Part shown: positions 44,995-55,982 of the stretch, one piece after another
Layout of the letters: every line of letters begins with the position of its first letter
Numbering within the stretch: position 1 is the stretch's first letter
Assembly (NCBI GenBank): GCA_019925095.2
Contig: CM034402.1
Location: 10,489,501-10,553,500 of the forward strand
Source of the DNA: Dendrolimus kikuchii
Lineage: Eukaryota; Arthropoda; Insecta; Lepidoptera; Lasiocampidae
DNA: 64,000 nucleotides
Direction: 5' to 3'
Made by a program: the position numbers and the translations under genes
The notes under the pieces: model-generated
What the model was told of the DNA's origin: nothing
What the model saw: the letters and a program-made list of their open reading frames with translations, nothing else
Databases searched by the model: none

Positions 44995-45234
44995 TAATAT
45001 GTGTAATTGATTTCGTTTGGATATTCGATTATAACAGTTGTATGGGAACCCTCGACAACTAATAATTTACACCCTTTGCGAGCAATAGACGCCGTGAACG
45101 TCGACTCGCTTCATTAAAATCAATTAAATTTTGCCTTTGTTAATTGGTGTGTGTTGAAAGTATATTTTTTTTAAATTACTTCATAGTTTGGCTTTTGACC
45201 ATTATCTAGAGCGATTTCGAACGGAGATATTTTC

Positions 45235-45740
45235 TAAGATGGAGCACGCTTACCTATAAGATACTTATTCACACGGGATTTGAAGATGCACAAGTTGTAA
45301 GTTATAAGTAAGACTTCGGCGGTGAATTACACTCCTTTGCGGCGCGCATAATAAAAATGGACTCAAAACGGATGGTGGATTCATATAGGTTATATAGTGG
45401 ACATTAACGGTGCCGCATGTCAGTGCGTCTTGTTGTCCGATGATGAAAGGTTGACGGTGCACTGCAAAAATGCACATTCTCCAAAATTTATCCGATAGAA
45501 AATAGATAAGCTAACTTTGTATTTTGTCATTGAATAGATTTTCGTTGCTTACTCGATTCTAGAGCCTCGGTTGGTATTTGGCTGAGCCATCCTAAAGTTG
45601 AGATCAGTACTCCATGTATGCTCGTATTTGTGCTTTGTACAGCATCAGCAGCTGTTCTGGAGTGAAGTACCGCCTCAGCTTCGACACTACGTCTAGCTTT
45701 TTAGCCGCAGTTTGGGCTATGGACTCATCAAATCATTACA
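45235..45740 (-). pseudogene. C-terminal reverse-transcriptase remnant of a jockey/CR1-type LINE
   Basis: On the minus strand, AAKKLDVVSKLRRYFTPEQL and LMLYKAQIRAYMEY (45715-45610) match the segment after the RT domain in jockey/CR1-type LINEs (KKL, YKA, R..MEY). After frame changes, DGSAKYQ follows, and near 45260 a terminal FKSRVNKYLIGKRAPS-like end in mixed frames. Several stops make it a decayed remnant with no identifiable 3-prime tail. Confidence 0.65.
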
Positions 45741-46680
45741 TAGACAATATTTACTTATTTTATTTATTTCAGAAACAAATAATATTCTTAAATATAAAAT
45801 ACAAAATTAATACATATATCAACCAAATTTCCACTAAAAAAGTATTTATATAATAAAAAAATTGGCGCAAACAATTAATTACAAGAAATATGAACTCAAC
45901 ACTGCTGAAGTGCTGTTAATCCAATAGCAGTATTTTTTACAATTTACAATCGCCGCGTAATAGTGAGCAGCTGGGCCATTATAGTTTATTGCGTGCACTC
46001 ATTGTGATAGCACTGATGCAAGCTATATTGTATATATATATATATATATACGGAGCGAGGTGGAATTTTGGCTAGCCGATTAAAGAAACATAAATTTATA
46101 AATAAAACTTACACTTCTAAATAAAAACGTCTAGCTGTATTTACTTATTACTAGGATTCTCCGTCTACGTATTACAATTTGTATTTTTAATTTCGCAATC
46201 TTACCGCATATTTTGAAACAAAAGCCGACGCCCGATCGGGTTATGAGTTCATGGCGCTTTGAAACTTTTGGTCGCTAGTTAATTTATGAAGACAGTCGTA
46301 AGTAATAACATATTTGAACAGAACGAGTAAACGCTAATGAATGTATGGCGCTTTCGACCTTTTGGTCGCTAGTCGCTAGTTTCTTAAAATAGGCTATAGA
46401 GAATCGAGTTGTATGAAGTCCATGCCACTGCAAGCTAATCTAACTTAATCTCTCAAAAAAAACTTGAAATAGATCAAAGAAATTGGTAAATGTTTCACAT
46501 CTAAGACCACGTTCTGATTTGTCGGTAAGATATATCGGTATGCTCGCAAAGAAATATATAGTCATAGGTACTTGCGTTTTTATTTTATTTAGAGAGTAAA
46601 AAAGTAAAAGCGGAAGACGTATAAAAAATTGCAGTTAGTATTATTTAAGAATACCAACATACTATACTGTTGTTATTTTT
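45741..46680. other. Intergenic with a short (TA)n tract at ~46028-46050
   Basis: GACCTTTTGGTCGCTAGT and GAAACTTTTGGTCGCTAGTT occur near 46350 and 46262, a local near-duplication of about 20 bases within otherwise plain sequence. Confidence 0.45.
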
Positions 46681-46684
46681 AGGC

Positions 46685-46798
46685 TGGTGTGCACCGAGTT
46701 TTATCCGATGGTTAAAATAAAATAATCGCTAAAACTGTAAGCATAAACAGAAATTGTTTTAATTTAACCGTTGGTTTAAATGTCGGTGCACATTAACA
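46685..46798. repeat. ~115-bp foldback (MITE-like)
   Basis: GGTGTGCACCGAGTTTTATC and GATGGTTAAA at the left pair with TTTAACCGTTGGTTTAAATG and TCGGTGCACATT at the right. No coding content. Target duplication is unclear. Confidence 0.6.
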
Positions 46799-47202
46799 CT
46801 AGTAGATTGTATTTAGCTATGCTGGAAAAACCACTAAAATTCTATTCACGTCTGTTGTACGTAGAAACAAAAACATATTATATCCCACTAGCAGAGTTAT
46901 GGTTATTAACAAGTTTTTAAAATAAGTAAATTAAACTGTTGCAAGATGGGAAACTTTCACAAAGTAAAGTGTCTAGTAAACTCATCTTATGTTTAAGTTT
47001 TCTTATATAATATTTTCAGTGCAAGCTTTGTGAACTTAAAGTTACGAGCAAGTAATGTTCTGTTTCTGTCATAAATATACATGGATAGATAAATACTTCG
47101 AGCTTAAAATTAACTTGTTTGCATTTTTATTACCCGCGGCACTCAGTCTTTAAAGGAGAATTAAAAAAAAATAGTATTTTTTAGTTTTCATATTATAATA
47201 AA

Positions 47203-48017
47203 CTAGCGGCCCGGCTTCGCACGGCTATCTAAAAATAACTTTTTTGTCGAGTTTAATTACCTACTAAGCGAATTCAAACTATATTCAAGCTAAAATTATT
47301 CGATTCCGCACACGACCGTTGCGTAGGAAGCCGACCGCGCGAGTGACCCGCGTGGCACTTCATTTCTTGACATTGACTCCCCTCCCGTATGGACCGTACC
47401 CCAGTGACGCCTACATCGCAAAAGATGCTGCCTAGCTAGCCGAGCAGGGTGAGCGGCGATGACGCAACTTTTTTCTACTTACATTTTTAAACTCGTGATA
47501 TCTTTCGAATGGAATGTCCGAATTGAATAATTCAAAAAGTTATTTATATAAAGGTATTGAAGCAGTCTTGAATATGAAGTAATTTATTTTGATAAGGATG
47601 AATACCAAGATACAAATAAAGTGGTTTTTCTAGCGGCGGAATTTCAATTAAAATTTTAAAATAAAAGAACACTTATTGTGGCATAACTATAAGAGTTAGA
47701 CATATGCTGTCGCCACATAAATAATTATGTGTTCTGCAAAGTCGTACTACGTTATTTTATTCTATCATCAATAATTTTCGCAGCGCACGCGATGTAAAGA
47801 ATATTTTAGCTACATTTTTTACACCTTGGGTTACATTATTGGAGTTTTAGTAAGGAACCCTAATTCTTTTGAAAATATAATATAGCCTATGGCACCTGGG
47901 GATAGTGTAGCTTGCCAACAATGAAAGAATTTTTCAAATCGGTCTAGTAGTTTCGGAGCCCATTCAATGCAAATAAACAAACAATCAAATCTTTCCTCTT
48001 TATAATATTAGTATAGA
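47203..48017 (-). mobile_element. Helitron-like non-autonomous element, 815 bp (family H7)
   Basis: On the minus strand it starts TCTATACTAATATTATAAAG after an A (complement of T48018). It ends with AGCCGTGCGAAGCCGGGCCG and CTAG before a T, the standard Helitron A/T insertion site, 5-prime TC and 3-prime CTAG. GCGAAGCCGG near the end can form a short hairpin. It contains no Rep or helicase coding. Internal motifs include CCGATTTGAAAAATTCTTTC. Confidence 0.72.
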
Positions 48018-48121
48018 TAAAATATATGGATTTCTAGTTGATCATACAATGGCTTTAAAATACATTTTATCTCTCTTTTTCCTATTAGAGGTCGTATGTT
48101 TATCTTTCTCCTTCATTTAGA

Positions 48122-48174
48122 GAGAGATATATATATATATATATATACATATATATACATATATATATATATAC

Positions 48175-48212
<38 letters not shown>

Positions 48213-48240
48213 CATATATATATATATATATATATCATAT
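48122..48240. repeat. (AT)n microsatellite, interrupted
   Basis: AT repeats interrupted by ATACAT units and one ATCAT. Confidence 0.92.
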
Positions 48241-48244
48241 CAAA

Positions 48245-48340
48245 AACAAACCATATTTACAATATTTTCTAGGAATATAATAGGCGGCCTTATCGCTCGA
48301 AGCGATTGAACAAGCGAATCTGGCGATTTAGGTGGTGCAG
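48245..48340 (-). repeat. LINE 3-prime UTR-like fragment (jockey type)
   Basis: On the minus strand AATCGCTTCGAGCGATAAGG with CCGCC matches the box at 22.1 kb and 21.5 kb. Confidence 0.45.
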
Positions 48341-49955
48341 GAGAAGGCAATAGAGACCTAAATATTTAAAATAATTTAAGAATTAATAGTAGCTTGTGTC
48401 TTTTTCTAGGGTACGATACGATTTCAAGAATATTTTTTCAGTCTATCTCCTAACCACATTTTATAAAGAATTTTTCAGATATTTAGTTGTAAAAAGTTAA
48501 CAAATAATTAGAGTTACTTTTACGTTTATACATTGGTATTACTAAACATAACCATGGTTAGGCTCATTCTAATATTAACTATTGAAAAAGTAAAAAAAAA
48601 GTAGATGCAGTTACGGTAACATCTAATAGCTATTGTTAATAACATTTGTTCCAAGTATCTACTGCCACCTATTATTATAATCTTGTAACATTTACGTGTA
48701 GTTGTGAATATTATTCGGCTCGTTTCCTCATCACACTGATATAGAAACAAGCGGGCGCAGCGACGATCATTCTCACTTCTACTTTAGTCAAATGCACATG
48801 TCATACTAGCGCTCCAGGGTAGGTAATCATTGTCCGAGAATCATAATCTCTAATTAAGTGTAATTTAGATCGGCATTCTTTGTTCGAAGAACGTTTTCCA
48901 AGTTCTATGTGGTTTTTTTTTTCTATAAATCCTCCACTAACACCATATAAAAGCCTTCTATTAAACTTTGATGTTACGCAAAACAATTCAAGTGTATTGA
49001 CTTGACTTGTTTTGCGTAAACTACTACTGCTACTACTACTAAGTAGTAATAGTAGTTAACATTATTGTGTTGACTACTTTTCCGGGAATAAACATAAGAA
49101 AGCTACTTTTTTACATATAAAAAAGCGAAGATAGATTTACTTCTAAAGAATATCGATTTATCCAAAATAGTTATGGTCCATCACTCGCACACAGCATCTG
49201 ATTTTCTAGTAACTCTTCACAGTAAGTTGGCTTGTACACAGAAATTTAATAAGCAAGTAAAACATTTTCACTTTTTCCTGTTACAGGCCAACAACAGACA
49301 AAACCTTTCACATTATTAATTTTGTGAAAGTTTGTTATAAGCGAATTTGTTTGAGCTAGTAAAATTGTTACCGCTCCAAGTTTTACGCGAATATTTCGTA
49401 GTTTTAGATTTTTACACTTTTAATTAATAACACTGTGTAATAACGTTGTGAAATAAGTTTTAAAAGAAGCCATCAAAGTTAACGAGCTCGTTGTGACCTT
49501 TAATGAAGCATGATTTGAATCGTAAGCAGAAATTGTAATTTCATTTTAATGAAAACCCTTAATTATATGCTTGATATGTTATTCAGAAATGGACGCTACA
49601 CTGTGACACGCAGCTATACGGACGAGCAGACGATTTCTTTCAAAACGACTCATTGTCTCTTCTTGTTATCAGAGGGTTGGCTCCGACCTTAGACAACAGA
49701 TCAGTATGGCGATTCAGAGAGGTAGGTAGGTAGCGAGATAGACAGCCTTCTGGGAAACTTACCCAGTATTCTACTTATAGTCTTAAGTCATTATAGGTAA
49801 AATATAATAAAAGTTAAGTTTCCTTCAGTGTAGTAGTTTACAATTAATTCAATTAATTAGAGTTATTTAATAGTAGACGATTGAACATAACAAAAACAAA
49901 ATTATCCCATTATTACAAAAATGGCTTCAGAACCTCAAATGTTAAAAATAAGCGT
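48341..49955. other. Intergenic, apart from the hairpin above
   Basis: AT-rich, with short ORFs and a TACTACTAC/GTAGTAGT patch near 49022-49055. No gene recognised. Confidence 0.45.
48974..49019. repeat. Short near-perfect hairpin
   Basis: TTACGCAAAACAATTCAAGT and ACTTGACTTGTTTTGCGTAA pair with one mismatch around a 6-base loop. The total of 46 bases is too short for a canonical pre-miRNA. No element boundary was recognised. Confidence 0.8.
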
Positions 49956-49959
49956 CGTC

Positions 49960-50256
49960 AGCCATTCGTAGTCCACTTGCTGGACGTAGGCTTCCCCAAG
50001 ACGGCGCCTTTCATCCCTGTCCTCTGTTTTCCTCTTCCAGCGCCTACCGGCGACCTTGCACAGATCGTCGGTCCATCGGGCTAGAGGGCGTCCGACACTA
50101 CGTTTACCGAGACGCGGTCTTCTATCCAGGACTCGTCTGCTCCATCGGCCATCGGTCCTGCGGCAAACGTGACCGGCCCACTGCCACTTCACTGCTAATT
50201 TTGCGAGCTATGTTGGTTACCTTCGTTCTCTTACTGATATCCTCATTTCTTTCTCT
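49960..50256 (-). repeat. RTE-like family B C-terminal fragment
   Basis: The minus strand encodes RNEDISKRTKVTNIARKIS, then after a shift WQWAGHVCRRTDGRWSRRVL, GKRSVGRPLARWTDDLCKVA and LGEAYVQQVDYEW. It corresponds to the 38.35-kb copy but is more diverged. Confidence 0.75.
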
Positions 50257-50259
50257 TGA

Positions 50260-50512
50260 GGGATAAATGCCATAGTTACCACGCTTGACATGCGGGTTGG
50301 TAACCGCAGTGCCGGCCTATTTGTATCGGAGACGCTGCAGCCCGTCTCCGACCAGGGGCTTTCTATAGACCGGCTTTCTTGCGATGGCTATATCGCCATC
50401 GATCGGTCGCCAGAGCCTCGTTTGCTGACGGCAGGGGGTACCGCGAGCAGGTGAGGTTGACAATTGGGTCCACAAGATGTTAAGCGTCGACCCCTTACCC
50501 CCCCCCCCCCTA
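50260..50512. repeat. GC-rich LINE-like fragment ending in a C tract
   Basis: CACGCTTGACATGCGGGTTG, GTATCGGAGACGCTGCAGCC, GTACCGCGAGCAGGTGAGGT, then CCCCTTACCCCCCCCCCCC. This GC-rich block directly abuts the RTE-like fragment and resembles a retrotransposon untranslated region. The family is not established. Confidence 0.4.
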
Positions 50513-51294
50513 AAAATAAGCAGGAAATTTAAAATCTGAAGGTACGCTAATTTATGTAATTATGACGTCACGTCCCACGTTCTGTATGTCAACTTATTTG
50601 TTTTATTATTTTAAGAGTTCCTGCAAATAATTCTGTGTACGTTTAGATTGCAATTAGCTGCGCCTTGCAGTATTCCTGTAAAGCCCATTTTAATTTACCA
50701 CAATAACCGCGAAACTTGACAGCTGCTTTAACGCAGCTCTAGTGATGTAACAGTTTTATTTAAATCTTATTATCTATGTATTTTTATGTGACGTATTAAG
50801 TAGTAGTTGTAATATTCGCCACAATGGCAGGTACATAATCTTAATCCTTACAGCAAATTACGATGTTTTGACGCATGAATACTTAACACTGGCTACATAT
50901 ACAAATTGTGTAATGCCATATATTAAAAAGAAGACGGTCGACCAACTCTCCAAAAGTTAAAGAGATAACACTATAAATAATTTAAATAATTGCTATAAAC
51001 TAATCTTTGAAACCCATTAAAATTATTGTCCCTAATTTATTGTACAAATAGTTTCAAAACGGGTTACGTCTCGATTGTTAAGTAATTAAACTTTTAATCG
51101 AACGAATTGTAGAATTTAGCGTAAGGACTATTAAGGACAAATGTTTGACACGTATTTGCAATTCATTCTTGATTTTGGGTCTAATGGATGTTAATATTGT
51201 AAGTGGCAATGGTTCATACAGTGGTTGCGAATTAAGCTTTTCTACATTCGTATAGATTGCCAAATGGAGTGTGTAAGATATTTTTTATACCTGA
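50513..51294. other. Intergenic, no feature recognised
   Basis: Nothing recognised. Confidence 0.5.
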
Positions 51295-51350
51295 AGTGCA
51301 AAGCGCAGGCAGTCCGCCTATCTGGTGAAAAATGGTTACCGTCGGGTATA
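51295..51350 (-). repeat. Family P 3-prime fragment
   Basis: GCGCAGGCAGTCCGCCTATC and GAAAAATGGTTACCGTCG are the reverse complement of the family P 3-prime end. Confidence 0.4.
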
Positions 51351-52070
51351 TAAACTTAACAACCTATATCGTAATTCAGCGTAATAAAATCTCAACTGTG
51401 AGCTTATTTTAAGTCCCCTGAATGCACAAGAGAAACGTTCTTGAGAACGGTAACATAGAGCAAAGCGGCTCAAAGAAGTAAGGATCAACGCCAAGCCGAT
51501 GCGATGGCGAGTGGTGCAGTTGTAGAAAAAGCGACGTCACGTTACCAATTGTACATATGATGTAAGACAGCTCTGTACGCGTAGTTCCTCCGAAAACTAA
51601 TCACATCAAGGTTGTCTATGAGTATAGGCTTGTTAAAAGATTCAAAGTTTCCAGGCTAGATACGTTTATGGATATTTAATCATAAGAGGCTTTTCTTTTC
51701 TTGAGAAACAAGCAGAAATTGTAAGTTTACTGGAAGTTGGAAAATTAATGGACCTAAGCTTAATAGTAGACCAATAAGAATTTTTCTATATATGTTTCAA
51801 GGCTACATAAATAAATGGAGTTGAAAGATTTTGTTCAAAATATCTTTAATGTACAAACACCGCTTTTTTAGATAGATTTTTTCTATTAATGCCTACTGTC
51901 ATTCTATTCTCTATGAGTCGGGGAAGAACCGAATTGTGTTCATTCGGTTCTATTAAAATACCACCACATACATAATACACTAAGATGGTCATTTGTTTGT
52001 TGTTATTGATTCTTTATATAACCTAAAGCTGTGAAGATTAATAACTTTTTTTTTGAAGATGCCTGTTTTT
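51351..52070. other. Intergenic, no gene recognised
   Basis: A CTTTAATGTACAAACACCGC segment at about 51847 resembles the start of Helitron-like family H6 but is isolated. Confidence 0.4.
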
Positions 52071-52074
52071 TTAA

Positions 52075-52345
52075 TTGCATAAGTTCAGCAGACAGGCAGA
52101 CGGCCCACCTCATGGTAAGCGGTTACTATCGCCTATGGACATTTGCAACATCAAAGGTGCTACAAATGCGCTACTGCTCTCTTAGAGGAGACTGGAACCT
52201 GGTCACAAATACCGATACACAACTCAAGGCGGTTATGGCGGCATACTTTAGACCAGGGGTGGTAGCCATCCAGAAGAGCAAACACCCTACCATCTGGCTG
52301 TGGGTTGTTATGTCTCCACTTTTACATTGTATAAAGTCGGCAGCA
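52075..52345 (-). repeat. Family P retroposon
   Basis: The reverse complement of the family P order: GTTCAGCAGACAGGCAGACG, GTAAGCGGTTACTATCGCC, GTGGTAGCCATCCAGAAG, CTGTGGGTTGTTATGTCTCC. The 5-prime ~60 bases are missing. Confidence 0.7.
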
Positions 52346-52834
52346 TGTTTGTCTACAACATTAGAGAATTGATCACGCTTTAAAGAAGATTTTTACAGTA
52401 ATAATTGAAGTTTTTCCGTTGAAGGTGAAGGGTTGTGCAATATGAATAATATTAGTAAAAAATAACTAGTGGTGTAGAGTATTGGTTGTTTTTAAGTAAG
52501 AATAAGTGTGTGTTTGTATAGAAAACCTCAATTATTTAGTCAAATGTGCTTTTTTAAGAAGCCAAACAAACTTCCTACCTTAAAGTAAACCAAAAACTGA
52601 CTGAAAGTTCAGCCACATTGGTCCGGTAGGTTTTCCCTGATGAAAAAACCTTTAAAGGAATTAATATGCTGTTACTGCAGAGGTGGTGAATTCAAATGAA
52701 ATACCTACGGTAATGAAATATAGTCTATACAGATTTTTTTTTATTTGATTAAAGTACAAAATTTATTTATAAGTTGTAACTACATCAACTCTTAATGTAT
52801 TTTTTTATAATATTTACTAGGATATGCCCAAGAC

Positions 52835-53368
52835 TTCATCCACGCTTGACTTAAAATTCCCCCGGGATTCCCGGGACACAAAGTACCGCAGCATTTAAAA
52901 AATAATGTAATCTATCGTTTTAGTTAAAACTGTGTCGGATAAGCTAACTTGTATGCACCCGAACAACTACATACCGCCTACCGAAAATTCCCCCCGAACT
53001 CGCGGGATAAATAACATCACACATTTGATTACATAAAATTTGCTATCGGTCAGTGGAAAAATCAAATTGGGATTTGATTTTTTTACTCTAGCCATTTCAA
53101 ATAATTCCCAGAAATATTCCCGCGGGGTTCCTAGGGTAAAAAGTTGAACAGACTTTAAGTCTAAGAATTTGCTGTCCATCAGCGAAAACCGCATCGAAAT
53201 CGGTCCAATAGTTTTTACTTGAATCCCGAATATACAGACAAACCGACAAATATACAAGAAAAATAAAAAAGAATACATTGTGTTCTCCGTTTATATGGTG
53301 TATTCCAGTTGTTTTTGTTTTAAATAGCTTTAATGTACAGACACGGCATTTTTAGAATATTATAAACA
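52835..53368 (-). mobile_element. Helitron-like element (family H6), copy 2
   Basis: On the minus strand TTCTAAAAATGCCGTGTCTG, GGACCGATTTCGATGCGGTT, ACAGCAAATTCTTAGACTTA, then a second similar subunit (GATAGCAAATTTTATGTAAT), and GACACAGTTTTAACTAAAAC. The order matches the 23.9-24.3 kb copy. Confidence 0.55.
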
Positions 53369-53566
53369 ATTCAAACAAGAAAACACAGGCGTAAAACGAG
53401 TACTAATGAATTGTTTACTGTATTGGTATCATATATCAAAGGTCATATTACAAAGATAAGTGATACATCTTCTAGGTACTGTATTCATTGTGCTTACTCT
53501 CAGAAACCATCAACCCTCTTTTTATTTAAAATTCTAGGGCTTACACTTTCATATCAATCTATCTTA

Positions 53567-53957
53567 TATATATATATATTTATATATATAAAAATGAATC
53601 ATAGAAATGTATTTACGCGCATAACTTGAAAACAACTTTATCGATTTTGATGAGATGTGTTTGTGGTTGTCCCGGGTGGTTTAGATTCACAATTGGAACC
53701 GGTAGGTTGCGCTGAGATCGAGTTCTAGAATCCTCCTAATCGCCTGGACCGATTTTGGTGATTTTGTTTTTGTGTGTTTTAGTGGGTTCCCGGATGGTTT
53801 AGATACGCAATTAGAACCGATAGGTGGCCCTGCAATCGGGTTCTAGAATTCTCCTAATCATCGGGACCTATTTTGGTGATTTTGTTTTTGTGTCATGAAA
53901 CAAAGTCTTTTAGGAATTCAGAAAATATGGCGGTACGAAGTTCGCCGGGTCAGCTAG
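53567..53957 (+). mobile_element. Helitron-like element with two ~115-bp internal repeats (family H5-related)
   Basis: Starts TCTTATATATATATATATTT and ends GAAGTTCGCCGGGTCAGCTAG before T, the same 3-prime end as family H5. It contains two near-tandem units at about 53674-53779 and 53788-53893. Each has GGTTTAGAT, CAATT.GAACCG, GGGTTCTAGAAT or GAGTTCTAGAAT, and TTTTGGTGATTTTGTTTTTG. No protein is encoded. Confidence 0.62.
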
Positions 53958-54026
53958 TTTAGAATAAATTTATAAGTGATCAAAAATGTATTAATTATCC
54001 CTATTAATATTATAAATGCGAAAGTA

Positions 54027-54030
<4 letters not shown>

Positions 54031-54061
<31 letters not shown>

Positions 54062-54255
54062 CCGTCCGTCCGTCCGTCCGTCCGTCCGTCCGTCCGTCCG
54101 TCCGTCCGTCCGTCCGTCCGTCCGTCCGTCCGTCCGTCCGTCCGTCCGTCCGTCCGTCCGTCCGTCCGTCCGTCCGTCCGTCCGTCCGTCCGTCCGTCCG
54201 TCCGTCCGTCCGTCCGTCCGTCCGTCCGTCCGTCCGTCCGTCCGTCCGTCCGTCC

Positions 54256-54319
<64 letters not shown>

Positions 54320-54320
54320 G
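54031..54320. repeat. Two-zone tetranucleotide tract: (TCTG)n-(TCCG)n-(TCTG)n
   Basis: A short TCTG block, about 50 TCCG units, then about 17 TCTG units. Other H4 copies carry only 4-8 TCTG units here. Ser-Val-Arg-Pro and Thr-Asp-Gly-Arg repeat ORFs across it are artefacts. Confidence 0.95.
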
Positions 54321-54689
54321 ATCCGTTTTCACGTAAAAACTACTGGACCGATTTGGCTGAAACTCAGTATATATATATTTTCGATGCCGAGAATGAACAT
54401 AGGATACTTTTTATCCCGGAAAATGGGATAGTTTCCGGGATAAAAGTATATTTGTCTCTCTGTTTGTTATCCTTTTACGGAAAGACTTTTGGACCGATTT
54501 GGCTGATACTCGGTACATATGTAATTTGAATACCGAGGGTGGACAAGGGATATTTTTCATCCCGGATAATGGGATAGATTTTGGGATAGATTTATGTAAA
54601 GATTATCCCAAAAGTGGGACAGGCTTTGGTTGGTTTTGTGATTTGCCATTTTCATCATTTTGGTTATTTTGTCCTTTTGCCCTTGAGCC

Positions 54690-55290
54690 CTTTTGCCCGT
54701 TTGCCCGTTTGCCCTTTTGCCCTTTTGCCCTTTTGCCCTTTTGCCCTTTTGCCCTTTTGCCCTTTTGCCCTTTTGCCCTTTTGCCCTTTTGCCCTTTTGC
54801 CCTTTTGCCCTTTTGCCCTTTTGCCCTTTTGCCCTTTTGCCCTTTTGCCCTTTTGCCCTTTTGCCCTTTTGCCCTTTTGCCCTTTTGCCCTTTTGCCCTT
54901 TTGCCCTTTTGCCCTTTTGCCCTTTTGCCCTTTTGCCCTTTTGCCCTTTTGCCCTTTTGCCCTTTTGCCCTTTTGCCCTTTTGCCCTTTTGCCCTTTTGC
55001 CCTTTTGCCCTTTTGCCCTTTTGCCCTTTTGCCCTTTTGCCCTTTTGCCCTTTTGCCCTTTTGCCCTTTTGCCCTTTTGCCCTTTTGCCCTTTTGCCCTT
55101 TTGCCCTTTTGCCCTTTTGCCCTTTTGCCCTTTTGCCCTTTTGCCCTTTTGCCCTTTTGCCCTTTTGCCCTTTTGCCCTTTTGCCCTTTTGCCCTTTTGC
55201 CCTTTTGCCCTTTTGCCCTTTTGCCCTTTTGCCCTTTTGCCCTTTTGCCCTTTTGCCCTTTTGCTCTTTTGCTCTTTTGCTCTTTTGCTT
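54690..55290. repeat. 8-bp minisatellite (GCCCTTTT), about 70 near-identical units
   Basis: The unit GCCCTTTT repeats almost without error to about 55263, then GCTCTTTT variants appear. Since 8 is not divisible by 3, 24 bases encode 8 residues in any frame, giving long open but meaningless frames on both strands (Leu-Pro-Phe-Cys or Lys-Arg-Ala rich). Confidence 0.95.
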
Positions 55291-55936
55291 CACTCAAAAA
55301 TGAAGTGAATTTTTCGGGTGCAAATGGCACTAACATAAAAATGGTGTACATTGTAACCTGTATTAACGCCTGCTCTTTAAACAAGAAGCAGGAACTAGAG
55401 GTTAACCCGCGGCGCAGCCGCGGGGTAAACTCCAGTATAATATAATATTAAATAACTTCAATGGTCAAATGAAAAAACGATTCGCAACGTGCAAGTGGAA
55501 AAACGAATGGCAACGGACAAGTGGCATTTTTGGATATTTTTTGCTTTTTTATCATTTATGTAGTTTGCAGATAGATTCTGCAGGGGGGGACAGAAAAATA
55601 AAACTAAAACAAGTTTAAATACCAGATGAAAGTTTGTATGAGAGTTCAATCATCTCAAGTTTAGAAGATATAATAATTCATCATCTATAAAAAAGCGATA
55701 GTAACTTGATCTGTCTGTCTGTTAAGCTTTCACGGAAAACTACTGGAGTACTGGATCGGTTTTGATGTAATTTTGTACATATACTAAAAATGGATGTAGA
55801 TACTTTTCATCCCGCGAGATGGATAGTTTACTATATATTAGGTTGGGGAAAAAAGTTTCTTCGCATTTTATATAAAAATTCAAAAGGTTTTTTTATAAAG
55901 TTTATTTACATTTGACTAAAGTATGTTAAGTAAAGT

Positions 55937-55982
55937 AAAAGTTATCCAACAAAATGGCACCTCATTTTGTTGGATAACTTTT
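55937..55982. repeat. Perfect 20-bp palindrome at the mariner 3-prime coding end
   Basis: AAAAGTTATCCAACAAAATG and its exact reverse complement CATTTTGTTGGATAACTTTT are separated by GCACCT. Confidence 0.9.

Larger units (their letters stand above)
53998..55435 (+). mobile_element. Helitron-like element (family H4), copy 2
   Basis: Starts TCCCTATTAATATTATAAAT only 40 bases after the previous element's CTAG. It contains a giant TCTG/TCCG tract, ACTGGACCGATTTGGCTGAA twice, TTGCCATTTTCATCATTTTG, then an 8-bp minisatellite, TTTTTCGGGTGCAAATGGCA and CTGCTCTTTAAACAAG. It ends in a strong hairpin, CCCGCGGC-GCA-GCCGCGGG, followed about 8 bases on by CCAG (CTAG-like). Hairpin plus terminus fits a Helitron. 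No coding capacity. Confidence 0.7.

Noticed and set aside
53976..54431. Ser-Val-Arg-Pro and Thr-Asp-Gly-Arg repeat ORFs
   Set aside because: Direct translations of the TCCG/TCTG tract.
54031..55290. CRISPR-like repeat array
   Set aside because: The units are contiguous 4-bp and 8-bp tandem repeats without spacers, in a eukaryotic transposon.
54499..55445. Long ORFs of 200-275 codons on both strands across the 8-bp array
   Set aside because: They follow from an 8-bp unit without stop codons in any frame. The same array is open on both strands, which is the mark of low complexity, not of genes.
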